A DNA stretch of 37,840 nt. Origin: a virus. The stretch is taken from positions 1 through 37,840 of the IMG/VR virus record IMGVR_UViG_3300009182_000151; one strand, 5' to 3'. The translations under genes were made by a program, and so were the position numbers. Shown here piece after piece: positions 14,962 to 23,201 of this stretch; the stretch's first letter is position 1; each line of letters starts with the position of its first letter. The notes under the pieces were generated by a model, which saw only the letters and a program-made list of their open reading frames with translations, did not search any database and was not told the DNA's origin.

Positions 14962-15410
14962 TGAGTATCTATAAAGAATTACTACCATATATTGACTACA
15001 TACATTCAATAAGAAAACTTGAAAACTATTTGAGTTTTGATATGAAATTCCCCGTTAAATGGGTGATGATTAAAAGTGTTATGGAGGAGAGTCAAATTGT
15101 CCCTTTTGATGTTGGGATTGAAAATTTAAAAGGTTTGTCCTTTGTATCAAAAATTGATGAGACAGAGATTGATTTATGTCTCTCAAGAATCCAAAAGGTT
15201 ATTAAGGTTAATAAGGAGAAGGAGATTAAAGAAAGACTATTTAAAGATACGGTAGATAGGTTAAAATCTACTTTTGAGAAAACAGATTTAGATAAGTTAC
15301 AAAAACTATATTTTGATTTTGAAAATGATTATGACGAAAATTCTTTAGAAGATGACACAGAAGAAACAACAAATCTTGAATTGGCTGGACAAGGAGATGC
15401 AAAGGGATAA
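14961..15410 (+). CDS. Hypothetical protein (149 aa)
   Basis: This is a helical soluble protein beginning MSIYKELLPYIDYIHSIRKLENYLSFDMKFP. The C-terminal 35 residues are acidic and probably disordered (DFENDYDENSLEDDTEET). The next ORF starts 59 bases before this one ends, in another frame. The gene is part of a packed series (14601-15740) of small overlapping ORFs. No function can be assigned. Confidence 0.68.
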   Translation: MSIYKELLPYIDYIHSIRKLENYLSFDMKFPVKWVMIKSVMEESQIVPFDVGIENLKGLSFVSKIDETEIDLCLSRIQKVIKVNKEKEIKERLFKDTVDRLKSTFEKTDLDKLQKLYFDFENDYDENSLEDDTEETTNLELAGQGDAKG

Positions 15411-15546
15411 TTTAGAAATAAAGTCAACCAAGCAAAAATTTATAAGTGAAATTAAGGGTTTAAAAAAAGAGGACCTTTTTGAACAACCAAAAGAAGTAAA
15501 ACTAACATTATGGCAGAGAATAAAAATAGCGCTCCTGGGGAGTTAG
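15352..15546 (+). CDS. Small hypothetical protein (64 aa), overlapping both neighbours
   Basis: The ORF begins in the tail of the previous gene and ends 37 bases into the next one. The protein is basic (MTQKKQQILNWLDKEMQRD and later LTLWQRIKIALL), with a predicted N-terminal helix and a short hydrophobic C-terminal helix. It is the only ORF covering 15411-15509 on this strand, which supports it as real. Confidence 0.6.
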   Translation: MTQKKQQILNWLDKEMQRDNLEIKSTKQKFISEIKGLKKEDLFEQPKEVKLTLWQRIKIALLGS

Positions 15547-15740
15547 AAAAATTGGCATTAATTGCTGATTCGCTGCAAACATTATTTAGAGGTAAATCAT
15601 CTGTTGTATTTGAATTAAATAAGGAAGAGTATGTTAAGATGATTAATCACTTTAGAGAGATTGATAGACACCACAAACAATTTACAATAGATATGTCAGG
15701 GACTGACTTAATTTTTATTTTGAACGAGGATATGTTGTAA
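15510..15740 (+). CDS. Small hypothetical protein (76 aa)
   Basis: It starts MAENKNSAPGELEKLALIADSL and ends in two predicted strands (QFTIDMSGTDLIFILNED). No motif is recognised. It ends 26 bases inside the convergent gene on the other strand, so the two messages overlap tail to tail. Confidence 0.62.
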   Translation: MAENKNSAPGELEKLALIADSLQTLFRGKSSVVFELNKEEYVKMINHFREIDRHHKQFTIDMSGTDLIFILNEDML

Positions 15741-16362
15741 ACTTCCTGTATAATACTTTTTTATCTACCCCAAATTTTTCAAGTAATTCAAACAAATATT
15801 TTCTCTGTGCGGAGGAATAATCTTTCACAAAAATACAATCCATTCTTTTTATCTTAAAGAAATGCGATGTTAGACAATCAATAAATCTACTGGATTCTTG
15901 TTCGTTCTTTAAAGAGAACATACTGAATTTTTCATCCTGTTGAATTATAATTTTATTATGAAGGGTTGAAATCATTTTAACACCATCACCTTTTATGTAT
16001 TTTTTAATCAGGATGTGAGTATCAATTTTCTCTTCGGTTTGAATATCATATAATAACTCCTCCATCTTATATGGGGTTATCTCAACAAGAGTCATATTAT
16101 CATCTTCAAGTTTCACTTTAACATTCCTACCCATCTCATCAGTCATATAGATTGGGAATAACTGTTTTGAACTTAATTCAATTAAACCAATTTCAAATTT
16201 ACAATCTTTACCGTTCTCAACTTCTTTAGAAAAGATGACTTTATCACTTTCATTTTTTATCTTTGTATAAAATGATTTAGCCTTGGTATAAGTTACGAAT
16301 TTCTTTATTATTCGTTTTTTAGTTTTATTCTTAAACAAGGTAACAAAAAAGTTATATTCCAT
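15715..16362 (-). CDS. Hypothetical phage protein (215 aa)
   Basis: The N-terminus MEYNFFVTLFKNKTKKRIIKKF and later boxes (VENGKDCKFEIGLIE, IYMTDEMGRNVKVKLED, YKMEELLYDIQTEEKI) have the look of a conserved protein of large aquatic phages. No function is known to me. It is predicted alpha/beta, with no membrane segment. It runs opposite to its neighbours, and its start codon lies only one base from the divergent DnaJ start codon. Confidence 0.75.
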   Translation of the reverse strand: MEYNFFVTLFKNKTKKRIIKKFVTYTKAKSFYTKIKNESDKVIFSKEVENGKDCKFEIGLIELSSKQLFPIYMTDEMGRNVKVKLEDDNMTLVEITPYKMEELLYDIQTEEKIDTHILIKKYIKGDGVKMISTLHNKIIIQQDEKFSMFSLKNEQESSRFIDCLTSHFFKIKRMDCIFVKDYSSAQRKYLFELLEKFGVDKKVLYRKFTTYPRSK

Positions 16363-16363
16363 T

Positions 16364-17281
16364 ATGAAAAATTACTATGAAATTTTAGGAATTGAAGAGA
16401 ATTCTTCTCCAGAAGAAATAAAAAAAGCATATAGGAAACTTGCAGTTCAATATCACCCTGATAAAGGTGGGGATGAAAACAAGTTTAAAGAGATTAATGA
16501 AGCTTATGAAGTGCTCGGTGATGAACAAAAAAAGGCTCAATATAATAATCAAAAGAATAACCCGTATGGTGGAACAGGATTTGAGGATTTGTTTGCAAGT
16601 ATGTTTGGTGGGGGAAATCCTTTCGCTCAACAGAGAAGACAACCAACCGCGCCCCCAAAGATTATAAAACTAAAAATAAATCCAATTGAATCTTATTTGG
16701 GTTCGGAGAGAACTATCCATTATGTTAAGGAAACTCAGTGTATGGGTTGTCTTGGAGGTGGTGGAGAACAACAAGCGTGCGGAACCTGTAGAGGTAGTGG
16801 GTTTGTTGTTAAAACATTTGGAACAGGGTTTATGGTTCAACAAGTTAGAAGTGCTTGTGATACTTGTGGTGGTAGAGGATATACGTTAGTTCATAGATGT
16901 AATAAATGTAATGGAAAGGGAACAAAATCTGAGGCACAAGAGATAAACATTAAAATACCTGTGGGTTCTGATAACGGGCAGTATATGAAACTACAGAGTT
17001 ATGGTGATTATAATAATGGCGCGTATGGTGATTTGGTAATCCAAGTTGAACTTGAACCTCAAGACGGGTATGAGAAGATGAATAATGATTTAATTTATAA
17101 CTTATATCTTAATTTGGAAGAAGCCAATAGTGAGACATATAGAATTCCACACCCAAGTGGAGATTTAAACACCACGGCTCCAAAACTATTTGATAGCTCA
17201 AAGCCTTTGAGATTAAAAGGTAAGGGATATAATGGGGGAGATATGTATGTTAAACTCCACGTAAGGTTTGAAAGAAATTAA
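16364..17281 (+). CDS. dnaJ: DnaJ (Hsp40) co-chaperone, phage-encoded
   Basis: A J domain is at residues 1-65 with the HPD triad at 31-33, followed by a Gly-rich linker (GGTGFEDLFASMFGGG). A zinc-finger region then has four CxxC pairs (C126/C129, C139/C142, C165/C168, C179/C182) and a C-terminal substrate-binding domain follows. The first finger repeat has CMGCLGGGG instead of CxxCxGxG. At 305 residues it is shorter than host DnaJ (about 375), lacking part of the C-terminus. It would stimulate host DnaK, perhaps for replication or virion assembly. Confidence 0.93.
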   Translation: MKNYYEILGIEENSSPEEIKKAYRKLAVQYHPDKGGDENKFKEINEAYEVLGDEQKKAQYNNQKNNPYGGTGFEDLFASMFGGGNPFAQQRRQPTAPPKIIKLKINPIESYLGSERTIHYVKETQCMGCLGGGGEQQACGTCRGSGFVVKTFGTGFMVQQVRSACDTCGGRGYTLVHRCNKCNGKGTKSEAQEINIKIPVGSDNGQYMKLQSYGDYNNGAYGDLVIQVELEPQDGYEKMNNDLIYNLYLNLEEANSETYRIPHPSGDLNTTAPKLFDSSKPLRLKGKGYNGGDMYVKLHVRFERN

Positions 17282-17418
17282 CCCATCAAATGTTTAATGA
17301 GGTGAATTGTTCCGTAGATAGATGTTCCTAACATATAGAAACCTAATACAATCAAACCCCATTCTTTAATGTCTAATTTTTCTTTTTTGCAACTACTGCA
17401 TTTTTTTTCTTTTTCCAT
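17278..17418 (-). CDS. Tiny CxxC membrane protein (46 aa)
   Basis: This small minus-strand ORF fills the gap between dnaJ and the next methyltransferase. It starts MEKEKKCSSCKKEKLDIKEW, with a single CxxC pair (C7, C10), and continues into one membrane helix (about residues 20-38, LIVLGFYMLGTSIYGTI). Its stop codon overlaps the dnaJ stop by a few bases on the other strand. A zinc-binding or thiol motif next to a membrane anchor is visible. Function is unknown. Confidence 0.6.
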   Translation of the reverse strand: MEKEKKCSSCKKEKLDIKEWGLIVLGFYMLGTSIYGTIHLIKHLMG

Positions 17419-17503
17419 AATATGAAATATAAATTGTAATTAAAATCTTGTAAATAATTTGCCTTTCTGATTTTTTTTTATTATATTTTTAAAAAATAAT
17501 AAT

Positions 17504-18343
17504 ATGTTAAGTTGGATTGGAGGTAAGAGCCGAATAGGTGCTTGGTTAGTGGATTACTATCCACAAGATATGGAAATAATGACTGAAAGTTTTGGGGGAA
17601 TGATGTGGTGCTACTTTAATATGGATTTAAGTAAGTATCCAAATCTTAAAAAGATTGTCTATAATGACTTCAACCCCCTCAATTATAATCTATTTAAATG
17701 TGTCCAAAATCCCTCTGAATTACAGAGGGCGTTAGATAGTATACCCGTACAACAAATAGGGGTTTCTAACACACCGGAAGACTTCAGGAATAGATTTTTA
17801 GAATATCAGTCGGAGGTATTTAATTCAGGATTTACAACAAATTCCCCTGATTACTTAACAGCGGCAAAATACGTTTATATTGTTACTCAAGTTTTTAGTG
17901 GAAGTAAACCTGAAACATCTTCATTTATTGACTTAAAAGGTAAGTATCGTTGCAAATATCTCTCATTTAGAGATAAATTAAGTAAACCTGATTGGGTGGA
18001 ACATTTCTTAAAGATTACGGATGTTGAGAATATGGATTTTGAGGATTTAATTATTAAATATGATTCACCAACAACTTTTCATTATGTTGATGCCCCCTAT
18101 TATAAAACAGAAAATTATTATTCCAACCACGATTTTGATAGACAAGACCACGAAAGATTGGCAAATGTTTTACAACAAGTAAAAGGTAAATTTGGTATGT
18201 CGTATTATGATTTCCCTGATTTACACACTTGGTTCCCTGAAAATGTATATAGGTGGGAAAGAAAATTATTTGCTAAAGCGGCTGCCGCCAAAAAAAATAC
18301 AAAACAAAATATGGGAGAAGAGCTATTCATATTGAATTTTTAA
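17504..18343 (+). CDS. D12-class N6-adenine DNA methyltransferase, divergent
   Basis: The N-terminus MLSWIGGKSRIG is the W-x-G-G-K motif of Dam-type enzymes. ESFGGMMW (about residues 28-35) stands for motif I (usually F-x-G-x-G), and D196-A-P-Y199 stands for the catalytic DPPY. Both changes (FGGMM and DAPY) depart from the norm. Length (279 aa) is normal for the family. It probably methylates adenine in the phage genome against host restriction, but the altered motifs mean activity should not be assumed. It has no visible endonuclease partner. Confidence 0.85.
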   Translation: MLSWIGGKSRIGAWLVDYYPQDMEIMTESFGGMMWCYFNMDLSKYPNLKKIVYNDFNPLNYNLFKCVQNPSELQRALDSIPVQQIGVSNTPEDFRNRFLEYQSEVFNSGFTTNSPDYLTAAKYVYIVTQVFSGSKPETSSFIDLKGKYRCKYLSFRDKLSKPDWVEHFLKITDVENMDFEDLIIKYDSPTTFHYVDAPYYKTENYYSNHDFDRQDHERLANVLQQVKGKFGMSYYDFPDLHTWFPENVYRWERKLFAKAAAAKKNTKQNMGEELFILNF

Positions 18344-18362
18344 GTATTTTTGCATTCTCAAT

Positions 18363-18377
18363 ATATTTATAATAAAA
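18363..18377 (+). promoter_or_regulatory. Candidate late motif ATATTTATAATAAAA
   Basis: This is an exact copy of the motif at 12494-12508 and 32774-32788. It lies 10 bases before the ATG of the WCTS/LRR protein at 18388. Confidence 0.5.
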
Positions 18378-18387
18378 TAATTCAGTA

Positions 18388-19743
18388 ATGAAATTTACAA
18401 ATCTTTTAAAAAACATCATTTTAGAGGCTCAATCGAAGTATCTAATTAATTTAGAAAAAGTAACCAAACCTTTAACTAATAAGGAAGGTAAGAAGTTAAA
18501 ACCACTTATGACTAAGGAGGTTTACAATGAATTGGTTAAAGCTGACCCAGGCACTAATCTTAATGATATTGATTTAGATACACAAGATAAGAATGAACTT
18601 GAGAAAGTTAAAGCCGGAAGTTACGTTCCTTGGTTAATCAAACAATACCTATCAATCCCAACGGAGGCTGAAAAAGGTACTCCTATGTATGAAAGAGAGT
18701 TGAAACAAGCTCAAGCAACATTCCTTGAGGATTTGTATAAAGTTACAAATGACTTGAAAAAGTTTGAAAGATTTAAAAGCAGAATTCCACAGGAAAGTAG
18801 AGATGTTAATAAATTGACTGTTCAATCTCTTTATGAATTGGTTAAAGATTTTTCATTAGAAAAAACTAAAGCAAGTAAAGAAGAGAAAAAAGCTGCATCA
18901 GAAACTTACGAACATCCTGGTGGTGAGATTGCATACAGAGGTGATAAATGGACTGTTGCAAAAATTGAAGATAAAGGAAAATTGGGTAAGGACGCGGCTT
19001 GTTTCTATGGTGGTAATTACCTTGAACCAAGTAAGGGTGAGACAAGATGGTGTACATCTTCACCTGGTTTAGATTGGTTTAGTAGATATATTAAAGACGG
19101 CCCATTATATGTTGTAATACCTAACCAATGGGAGGGTAAAAGAGGTGAATCAAGCGGATTACCTGCAACAAGGTATCAATTCCATTTTCCATCTAATCAG
19201 TTTATGGATGTTGCTGACCACGGAGTTGATTTGGTTAAATTACTTAATGGTGAAATGTCTGAACTTAAAGATTTCTTTAAACCTGAATTCGCAAGAGGTT
19301 TAACTCTTGATGGAACTAGTTTGAAAATTGATAGTTTTAGTCACGGAGCAATTGGTAAATTTGTTGGACTTTACGGTATTCACGATTTGTTTGAGAACTT
19401 ACCAACAAGTTTAGAAACACTTACAATCAAAAATAATGAGAAAAATGATATTATAATTCATATTCCTGATGATATTGATAGATTTAGCAATTTAAATTTC
19501 TTACATTTTGAAAACTGTATTGATAGTTTACCTGAAACAGTTTGTAATTTGAAAAAATTAAGGTTCCTTACAGTTCAAAACAATCCTAAATTAAGAACCG
19601 TTCCAGGTTGTATTGTAAATTTACCTGAATTAGTATTCTTAAATGCTAAAGAATGTCCTAATTTAGATGTTCCACAAGAAATTAGAGATAAGGGTGCGGA
19701 TTTTGGTAATGGAATGTGGGATTTCACCGAAGACGAAGATTAA
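18388..19743 (+). CDS. WCTS-domain protein with leucine-rich repeats and capsid-targeting-like N-terminus
   Basis: The N-terminus MKFTNLLKNIILEAQ carries an I-L-E13/A site like those at the end of T4 capsid-targeting sequences. A helical region leads to a domain with CFYGGNY...GETRW221-C-T-S224, then a YVVIPNQ strand and FHFPSNQFMDVADHGVD. The same domain occurs in the 27566-29338 protein. The C-terminus (about residues 330-430) contains about four leucine-rich repeats (for example LETLTIKNN, LNFLHFENC, LRFLTVQNN, LVFLNAKEC). No catalytic function is known to me for the WCTS domain. LRRs normally bind proteins, so a packaged protein that binds a host target is a reasonable hypothesis. Confidence 0.8.
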   Translation: MKFTNLLKNIILEAQSKYLINLEKVTKPLTNKEGKKLKPLMTKEVYNELVKADPGTNLNDIDLDTQDKNELEKVKAGSYVPWLIKQYLSIPTEAEKGTPMYERELKQAQATFLEDLYKVTNDLKKFERFKSRIPQESRDVNKLTVQSLYELVKDFSLEKTKASKEEKKAASETYEHPGGEIAYRGDKWTVAKIEDKGKLGKDAACFYGGNYLEPSKGETRWCTSSPGLDWFSRYIKDGPLYVVIPNQWEGKRGESSGLPATRYQFHFPSNQFMDVADHGVDLVKLLNGEMSELKDFFKPEFARGLTLDGTSLKIDSFSHGAIGKFVGLYGIHDLFENLPTSLETLTIKNNEKNDIIIHIPDDIDRFSNLNFLHFENCIDSLPETVCNLKKLRFLTVQNNPKLRTVPGCIVNLPELVFLNAKECPNLDVPQEIRDKGADFGNGMWDFTEDED

Positions 19744-19754
19744 AAATTTTACAT

Positions 19755-20033
19755 ATGAATGTGGATGTTGAAATTTATATGAGCAGCATTTTAAAGTTCT
19801 TCAAGGATAATCCTGAAGAACTTATTAATTTAGTTCCTTTAACAAAGAAGGATGAGTTTTTTGTTAAATTAAGAGAAGTTGCCATAACAAATTCAGAGAA
19901 AGGGGATGAGATTAGTTTAACAAGACAACAACTAATCGATGTTTGTTTGGAGATTAACGGAAACCCACTACGTATTGAAAATAATTCTAATGTAATAATT
20001 CCTACAATTTTTGGAGAATATTCTTTAAATTAA
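19755..20033 (+). CDS. Hypothetical protein (92 aa)
   Basis: The frame opens at 19716 inside the previous gene, but the ATG at 19755 gives a natural start just after the upstream stop (MNVDVEIYMSSILKFFKDNPEELINLVP). The protein is predicted helical with an acidic first half. A SLTRQQLIDVCLEINGN segment could be a helix-turn-helix, though this is weak. Function is unknown. Confidence 0.65.
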   Translation: MNVDVEIYMSSILKFFKDNPEELINLVPLTKKDEFFVKLREVAITNSEKGDEISLTRQQLIDVCLEINGNPLRIENNSNVIIPTIFGEYSLN

Positions 20034-20065
20034 TTTGGCAGTTTGAATAGAACCAATTATCTTTG
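20034..20065 (+). promoter_or_regulatory. Bacteroidota-type promoter TTTG-N20-TATCTTTG
   Basis: TTTG (20034-20037), exactly 20 bases, then TATCTTTG (20058-20065) matches the -33/-7 consensus of Bacteroidota housekeeping promoters. It lies 20 bases before the DUF932 start codon at 20085. Confidence 0.8.
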
Positions 20066-20084
20066 TGTTCTAAATCAAAATCAT

Positions 20085-20840
20085 ATGTCTATAACATTAG
20101 AACAAGTAAGGGCACAAGCACCCGCAGTTTTCACCACACAGGCTTCACCGAAGCTTACACAGAAATACAATTTAGCACCAACCGTTGAAATCCTTGAAGG
20201 TTTTCAGAGAGAAGGTTGGGAAATCTCAAGTGCTAAACAAATGGGTAATAACCCCTACGGTATTCACGAAGTTAGATTAAGAAACGGAGCACTTCCACAA
20301 GTTGGAGATTCACTTGTTGAGGCAATTATCAGAAACTCCCACAACGGACTTTCAAGCCTTAATATTGGTGCCGGACTCCACAGATTAGTATGTTCCAACG
20401 GACTTACGGTTCCAACGGGAATTGCATCATCAATCAGAGTTCGTCATATGAAAGTTGATATGGGTGATGTTCGTAGATTAACCGATGAGTTCGCAGAGAA
20501 CCTACCTTTAATTGGAAATGCTATGGGTAAAATGAACTCAACCATTATGACTGATGAACAGGTTAATGACTTCGGAACTAAGGCGAAAATCATCCGTTGG
20601 ATTCCTGGTTCAGTTCCAAGTTCTTTAAGTATTGAAGAGTTGGTAAGACCGGTTAGAGTTGAGGATTCTAAACAATCTGTGTGGAATGTGTTTAACAGAG
20701 TTCAGGAGAAGTTTGTTCGTGGGGGTATATCTTACCACACTCAAAAGGGTAGATTTACTACTATGAGAGAACTTAAAAACATCTCATCACTCCAAAAGGT
20801 TAACACACAACTTTGGGAACTTGCAGAAACTTATTGCTAA
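20085..20840 (+). CDS. DUF932 family protein
   Basis: I chose the ATG at 20085 because it follows a strong promoter and begins MSITLEQVRAQAPAVF. The upstream in-frame codons overlap the promoter. The middle contains GAGLHRLVCSNGLTVPTG (about residues 105-122), the hallmark of the DUF932 (phage/plasmid-related) family, whose members are found on mobile elements and have no proven function. The codon usage here (many C-ending codons) is richer in GC than that of neighbouring genes, suggesting high expression or a separate origin. It ends at a terminator-like hairpin. Confidence 0.82.
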   Translation: MSITLEQVRAQAPAVFTTQASPKLTQKYNLAPTVEILEGFQREGWEISSAKQMGNNPYGIHEVRLRNGALPQVGDSLVEAIIRNSHNGLSSLNIGAGLHRLVCSNGLTVPTGIASSIRVRHMKVDMGDVRRLTDEFAENLPLIGNAMGKMNSTIMTDEQVNDFGTKAKIIRWIPGSVPSSLSIEELVRPVRVEDSKQSVWNVFNRVQEKFVRGGISYHTQKGRFTTMRELKNISSLQKVNTQLWELAETYC

Positions 20841-20845
20841 AAAAG

Positions 20846-20864
20846 TGGGGACATTATGTCCCCA
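20846..20864 (+). terminator. Terminator-like hairpin after DUF932 gene
   Basis: The 8-bp stem TGGGGACA / TGTCCCCA with a TTA loop begins 5 bases after the stop codon, followed by TTTCAATTTAATTT. The T tract is interrupted, so termination may be partial. Confidence 0.65.
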
Positions 20865-20880
20865 TTTCAATTTAATTTAT

Positions 20881-20888
20881 TATCTTTG
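20881..20888 (+). promoter_or_regulatory. Bacteroidota-type -7 box TATCTTTG
   Basis: TATCTTTG lies just after the hairpin at 20846-20864 and 5 bases before the ATG at 20894, so the transcript would be nearly leaderless. No TTTG is found 20 bases upstream. Confidence 0.55.
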
Positions 20889-20893
20889 TTATT

Positions 20894-22555
20894 ATGAGAA
20901 AAGAGCTATATAAAGTTAGTTTTGCTAAATACGATTGCACGGAGTATCTACCTTATACGGTACTTGCGGATAGTATGTTTTATAATAAAACAAGTAATCC
21001 TAATTATGAGCATAGAGGTAAAAAAAAGGTTAATACCGAATTCACATTTAAGTCCAATCACTTAACTGAAAAGGCGTTTGTGGATAATTTTGCAAATCCT
21101 TTATGGGGTGTTTTTAGACACAACTTATTGCTTGTTGTGGAACAAGAAGGACATAAATTATCTATAAAATTATTTCATTCACATCAGACTAGGAGGGTCG
21201 GAACTAAATATTTTACAAAATCTAAAAATGTTGATTATGTTACAATTAACACAATAACAGGTGATATATACTGCGGTTTTCTTCACAACTACCAGAAAAA
21301 AAGAAAGTTCTCAAGAAGAATAAGAAAAAATTCATTTCATTTTGATTTTTTCAATAACTTTAAATATCAAACGAGAAGTTTGTTAAATCATTTTGTAAAA
21401 AATTATGAGAATTCTAATACCGATTTGATTATGAATTCGGCTTTAAATAAGTTTTTTGAAACTATTGATGGTAATAATGAAACAAAGTTAAGTCACGGGG
21501 AAAGGTTGTATAGATACTATATGATGAAAAGGAATATTAAATTCCCAAACAACTTCGGTGTGTTTTTAAATTCAGAATTACAAGTTCCAAATTTAAAGAT
21601 ACTTCGAAAAAATGATATGAAGTTGGTGGATTCATTTATGAAATTTCATAATATAACGGGAAAGAAATTAAGAAAGGCTCTTCATATATGTGAGAACATA
21701 AATCTTGGAATGTATAAAAACGCTATTAATTTCTTTGGAGAAGATTGGGTAAACCAAAATGAAGATATTCTTTTAAAGTGTTTAAATTTCAGGGGGGCTA
21801 CTTGGAATAGACCAACAACGACAGGTAGAGAAATATTCTCGCCAGATGAACTAAAAAGAGCTTTCAGTATGTTTGAGTTAGTTCTGAATGAGCAGTTGGA
21901 TTATAACACTTACTTTGACCACGTAATCACTTATGTTAGATTAAAAACATTTGGGGAGGAAGAAGTAAGATGGTATTCAACATCTATTACTGAATTTAGA
22001 CAAGAGCATTTGGATTGGACGGATAAATTACAACACTACACTCAAGGAACTTATTACAGAATATATCCTGAATATATGATGAATGAGGTTGTAAAACCAA
22101 TAACCTGTGAGGGCGAAACGTATTATCCCGTTTTATTAACAAACTCATCTTTATATAATAATGAGAGTCAACAACAATCAAATTGTGTTAAAGGATATGT
22201 AGGAAGAGTTAGTTCAATTATTGTTTCATTTAGAAAAGGAGATGTTGAATCTGATAGTAGAGCGACAATTGAATATCAGTTATCAAAAGAAGAAGATAAA
22301 ATTAAGGTAAAAAACGTTCAGTGTCTTGGAAGATTTAATGGTTCTTTAACTTCGGAGTGGTATAAACCTGTTGAAATACTTAATGAGAGAATGAATAAGA
22401 TTGTGAAAGACAAAAGGTTTGATACGGTGAAACTTAAAAAAGTTTGTACCAACGGGGTTGAGTTATTTTCAGATTCAGAGTGGAAGGACAATAGATTAGT
22501 TTGGAATGTTGAGGGTATTGATGCAAGTTATAGTAGTATGTATATAGATTTTTAA
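20894..22555 (+). CDS. PcfJ-like protein
   Basis: This long protein (553 aa) has no membrane segments. Near residue 430 it contains QQSNC431VKGYVGRVSSIIVSFRKG followed by RATIEYQL and VQCLGRFNGSLTSEW, which resembles the conserved core of PcfJ-like proteins (C-V-x-x-Y, then an S-x-R strand, then a Q-x-x-G-x-N segment). PcfJ-like proteins are widespread in phages and plasmids and have no firmly known activity. The N-terminal 300 residues are basic and rich in Asn/Phe and not recognisable. It has its own promoter and precedes a small unknown and the redox pair. Confidence 0.7.
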   Translation: MRKELYKVSFAKYDCTEYLPYTVLADSMFYNKTSNPNYEHRGKKKVNTEFTFKSNHLTEKAFVDNFANPLWGVFRHNLLLVVEQEGHKLSIKLFHSHQTRRVGTKYFTKSKNVDYVTINTITGDIYCGFLHNYQKKRKFSRRIRKNSFHFDFFNNFKYQTRSLLNHFVKNYENSNTDLIMNSALNKFFETIDGNNETKLSHGERLYRYYMMKRNIKFPNNFGVFLNSELQVPNLKILRKNDMKLVDSFMKFHNITGKKLRKALHICENINLGMYKNAINFFGEDWVNQNEDILLKCLNFRGATWNRPTTTGREIFSPDELKRAFSMFELVLNEQLDYNTYFDHVITYVRLKTFGEEEVRWYSTSITEFRQEHLDWTDKLQHYTQGTYYRIYPEYMMNEVVKPITCEGETYYPVLLTNSSLYNNESQQQSNCVKGYVGRVSSIIVSFRKGDVESDSRATIEYQLSKEEDKIKVKNVQCLGRFNGSLTSEWYKPVEILNERMNKIVKDKRFDTVKLKKVCTNGVELFSDSEWKDNRLVWNVEGIDASYSSMYIDF

Positions 22556-22557
22556 TT

Positions 22558-22875
22558 ATGGATAAACATTATTATATTAAACACATAGAGAAAGCTACCG
22601 CACCTCTATCAAAAGTTTCAATTGATGATATTCAATTGACCGATGAAAAATTAGACATAACAAAGTATGAAACTTTGTTTATGACTTCTGGTTATAGTGG
22701 TGGTAAATTTATGTGGAAAGATATTATTTTAAAAACTAAACAAGGGTTCTATCTATTTATAAGGAGACATTCATTACACAAAAATATAATTGATGTTGAT
22801 ATATATTATAGACAAGAGCAACATAATGAACTATTGATATTCATTAAACCATTTGTAAACTTATTAACAAAATAA
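22558..22875 (+). CDS. Hypothetical protein (105 aa)
   Basis: The protein begins MDKHYYIKHIEKATAPLSKV and is predicted alpha/beta, with a central TSGYSGGKFMWKD segment and alternating strands afterwards. No motif is recognised. It starts 2 bases after the PcfJ-like stop, so it is likely in the same operon as that gene and the thioredoxin. Confidence 0.62.
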   Translation: MDKHYYIKHIEKATAPLSKVSIDDIQLTDEKLDITKYETLFMTSGYSGGKFMWKDIILKTKQGFYLFIRRHSLHKNIIDVDIYYRQEQHNELLIFIKPFVNLLTK

Positions 22876-22882
22876 AAAAAAT

Positions 22883-23200
22883 ATGGAAATTACATCACAA
22901 GAATTAAAAGAAAAAATTAAAAGTGGGGAAAAAATTTTAGTTGACTGCTTCGCCAGTTGGTGCGGACCCTGTAAAGTTATGAAACCTTGGTTTGAAAAGG
23001 TTGCAAAAGAAATGAAGGAATCTGACGGAACCAAATTATATCTTTTCAATATTGAAAATGATAAAGATTTTGCGGTAAATGAACTTGGAATAAGAAGTGT
23101 CCCAACAATCAAAGGATTTAGTGGTGGTAAAGAAGTATATCATAGCACAGGTGTTCTCAGAGAAGAACAAATAAAATCGGTTGCAGGTCAAATAATTTAA
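22883..23200 (+). CDS. Thioredoxin
   Basis: It has the thioredoxin fold with the active site W26-C27-G-P-C30 and the cis-proline P74 in SVPTIKGF. Length (105 aa) is normal. It would reduce disulfides in the cytoplasm, for example in host or phage ribonucleotide reductase. No reductase gene is seen in the window. It starts 7 bases after the previous stop and is followed directly by a glutaredoxin, so the two probably act as a redox pair. Confidence 0.93.
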   Translation: MEITSQELKEKIKSGEKILVDCFASWCGPCKVMKPWFEKVAKEMKESDGTKLYLFNIENDKDFAVNELGIRSVPTIKGFSGGKEVYHSTGVLREEQIKSVAGQII

Positions 23201-23201
23201 T

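Noticed and set aside
20043-20084. Upstream start for the DUF932 gene
   Set aside because: It would place the -7 box TATCTTTG inside the coding sequence; the ATG at 20085 is 20 bases after that box.
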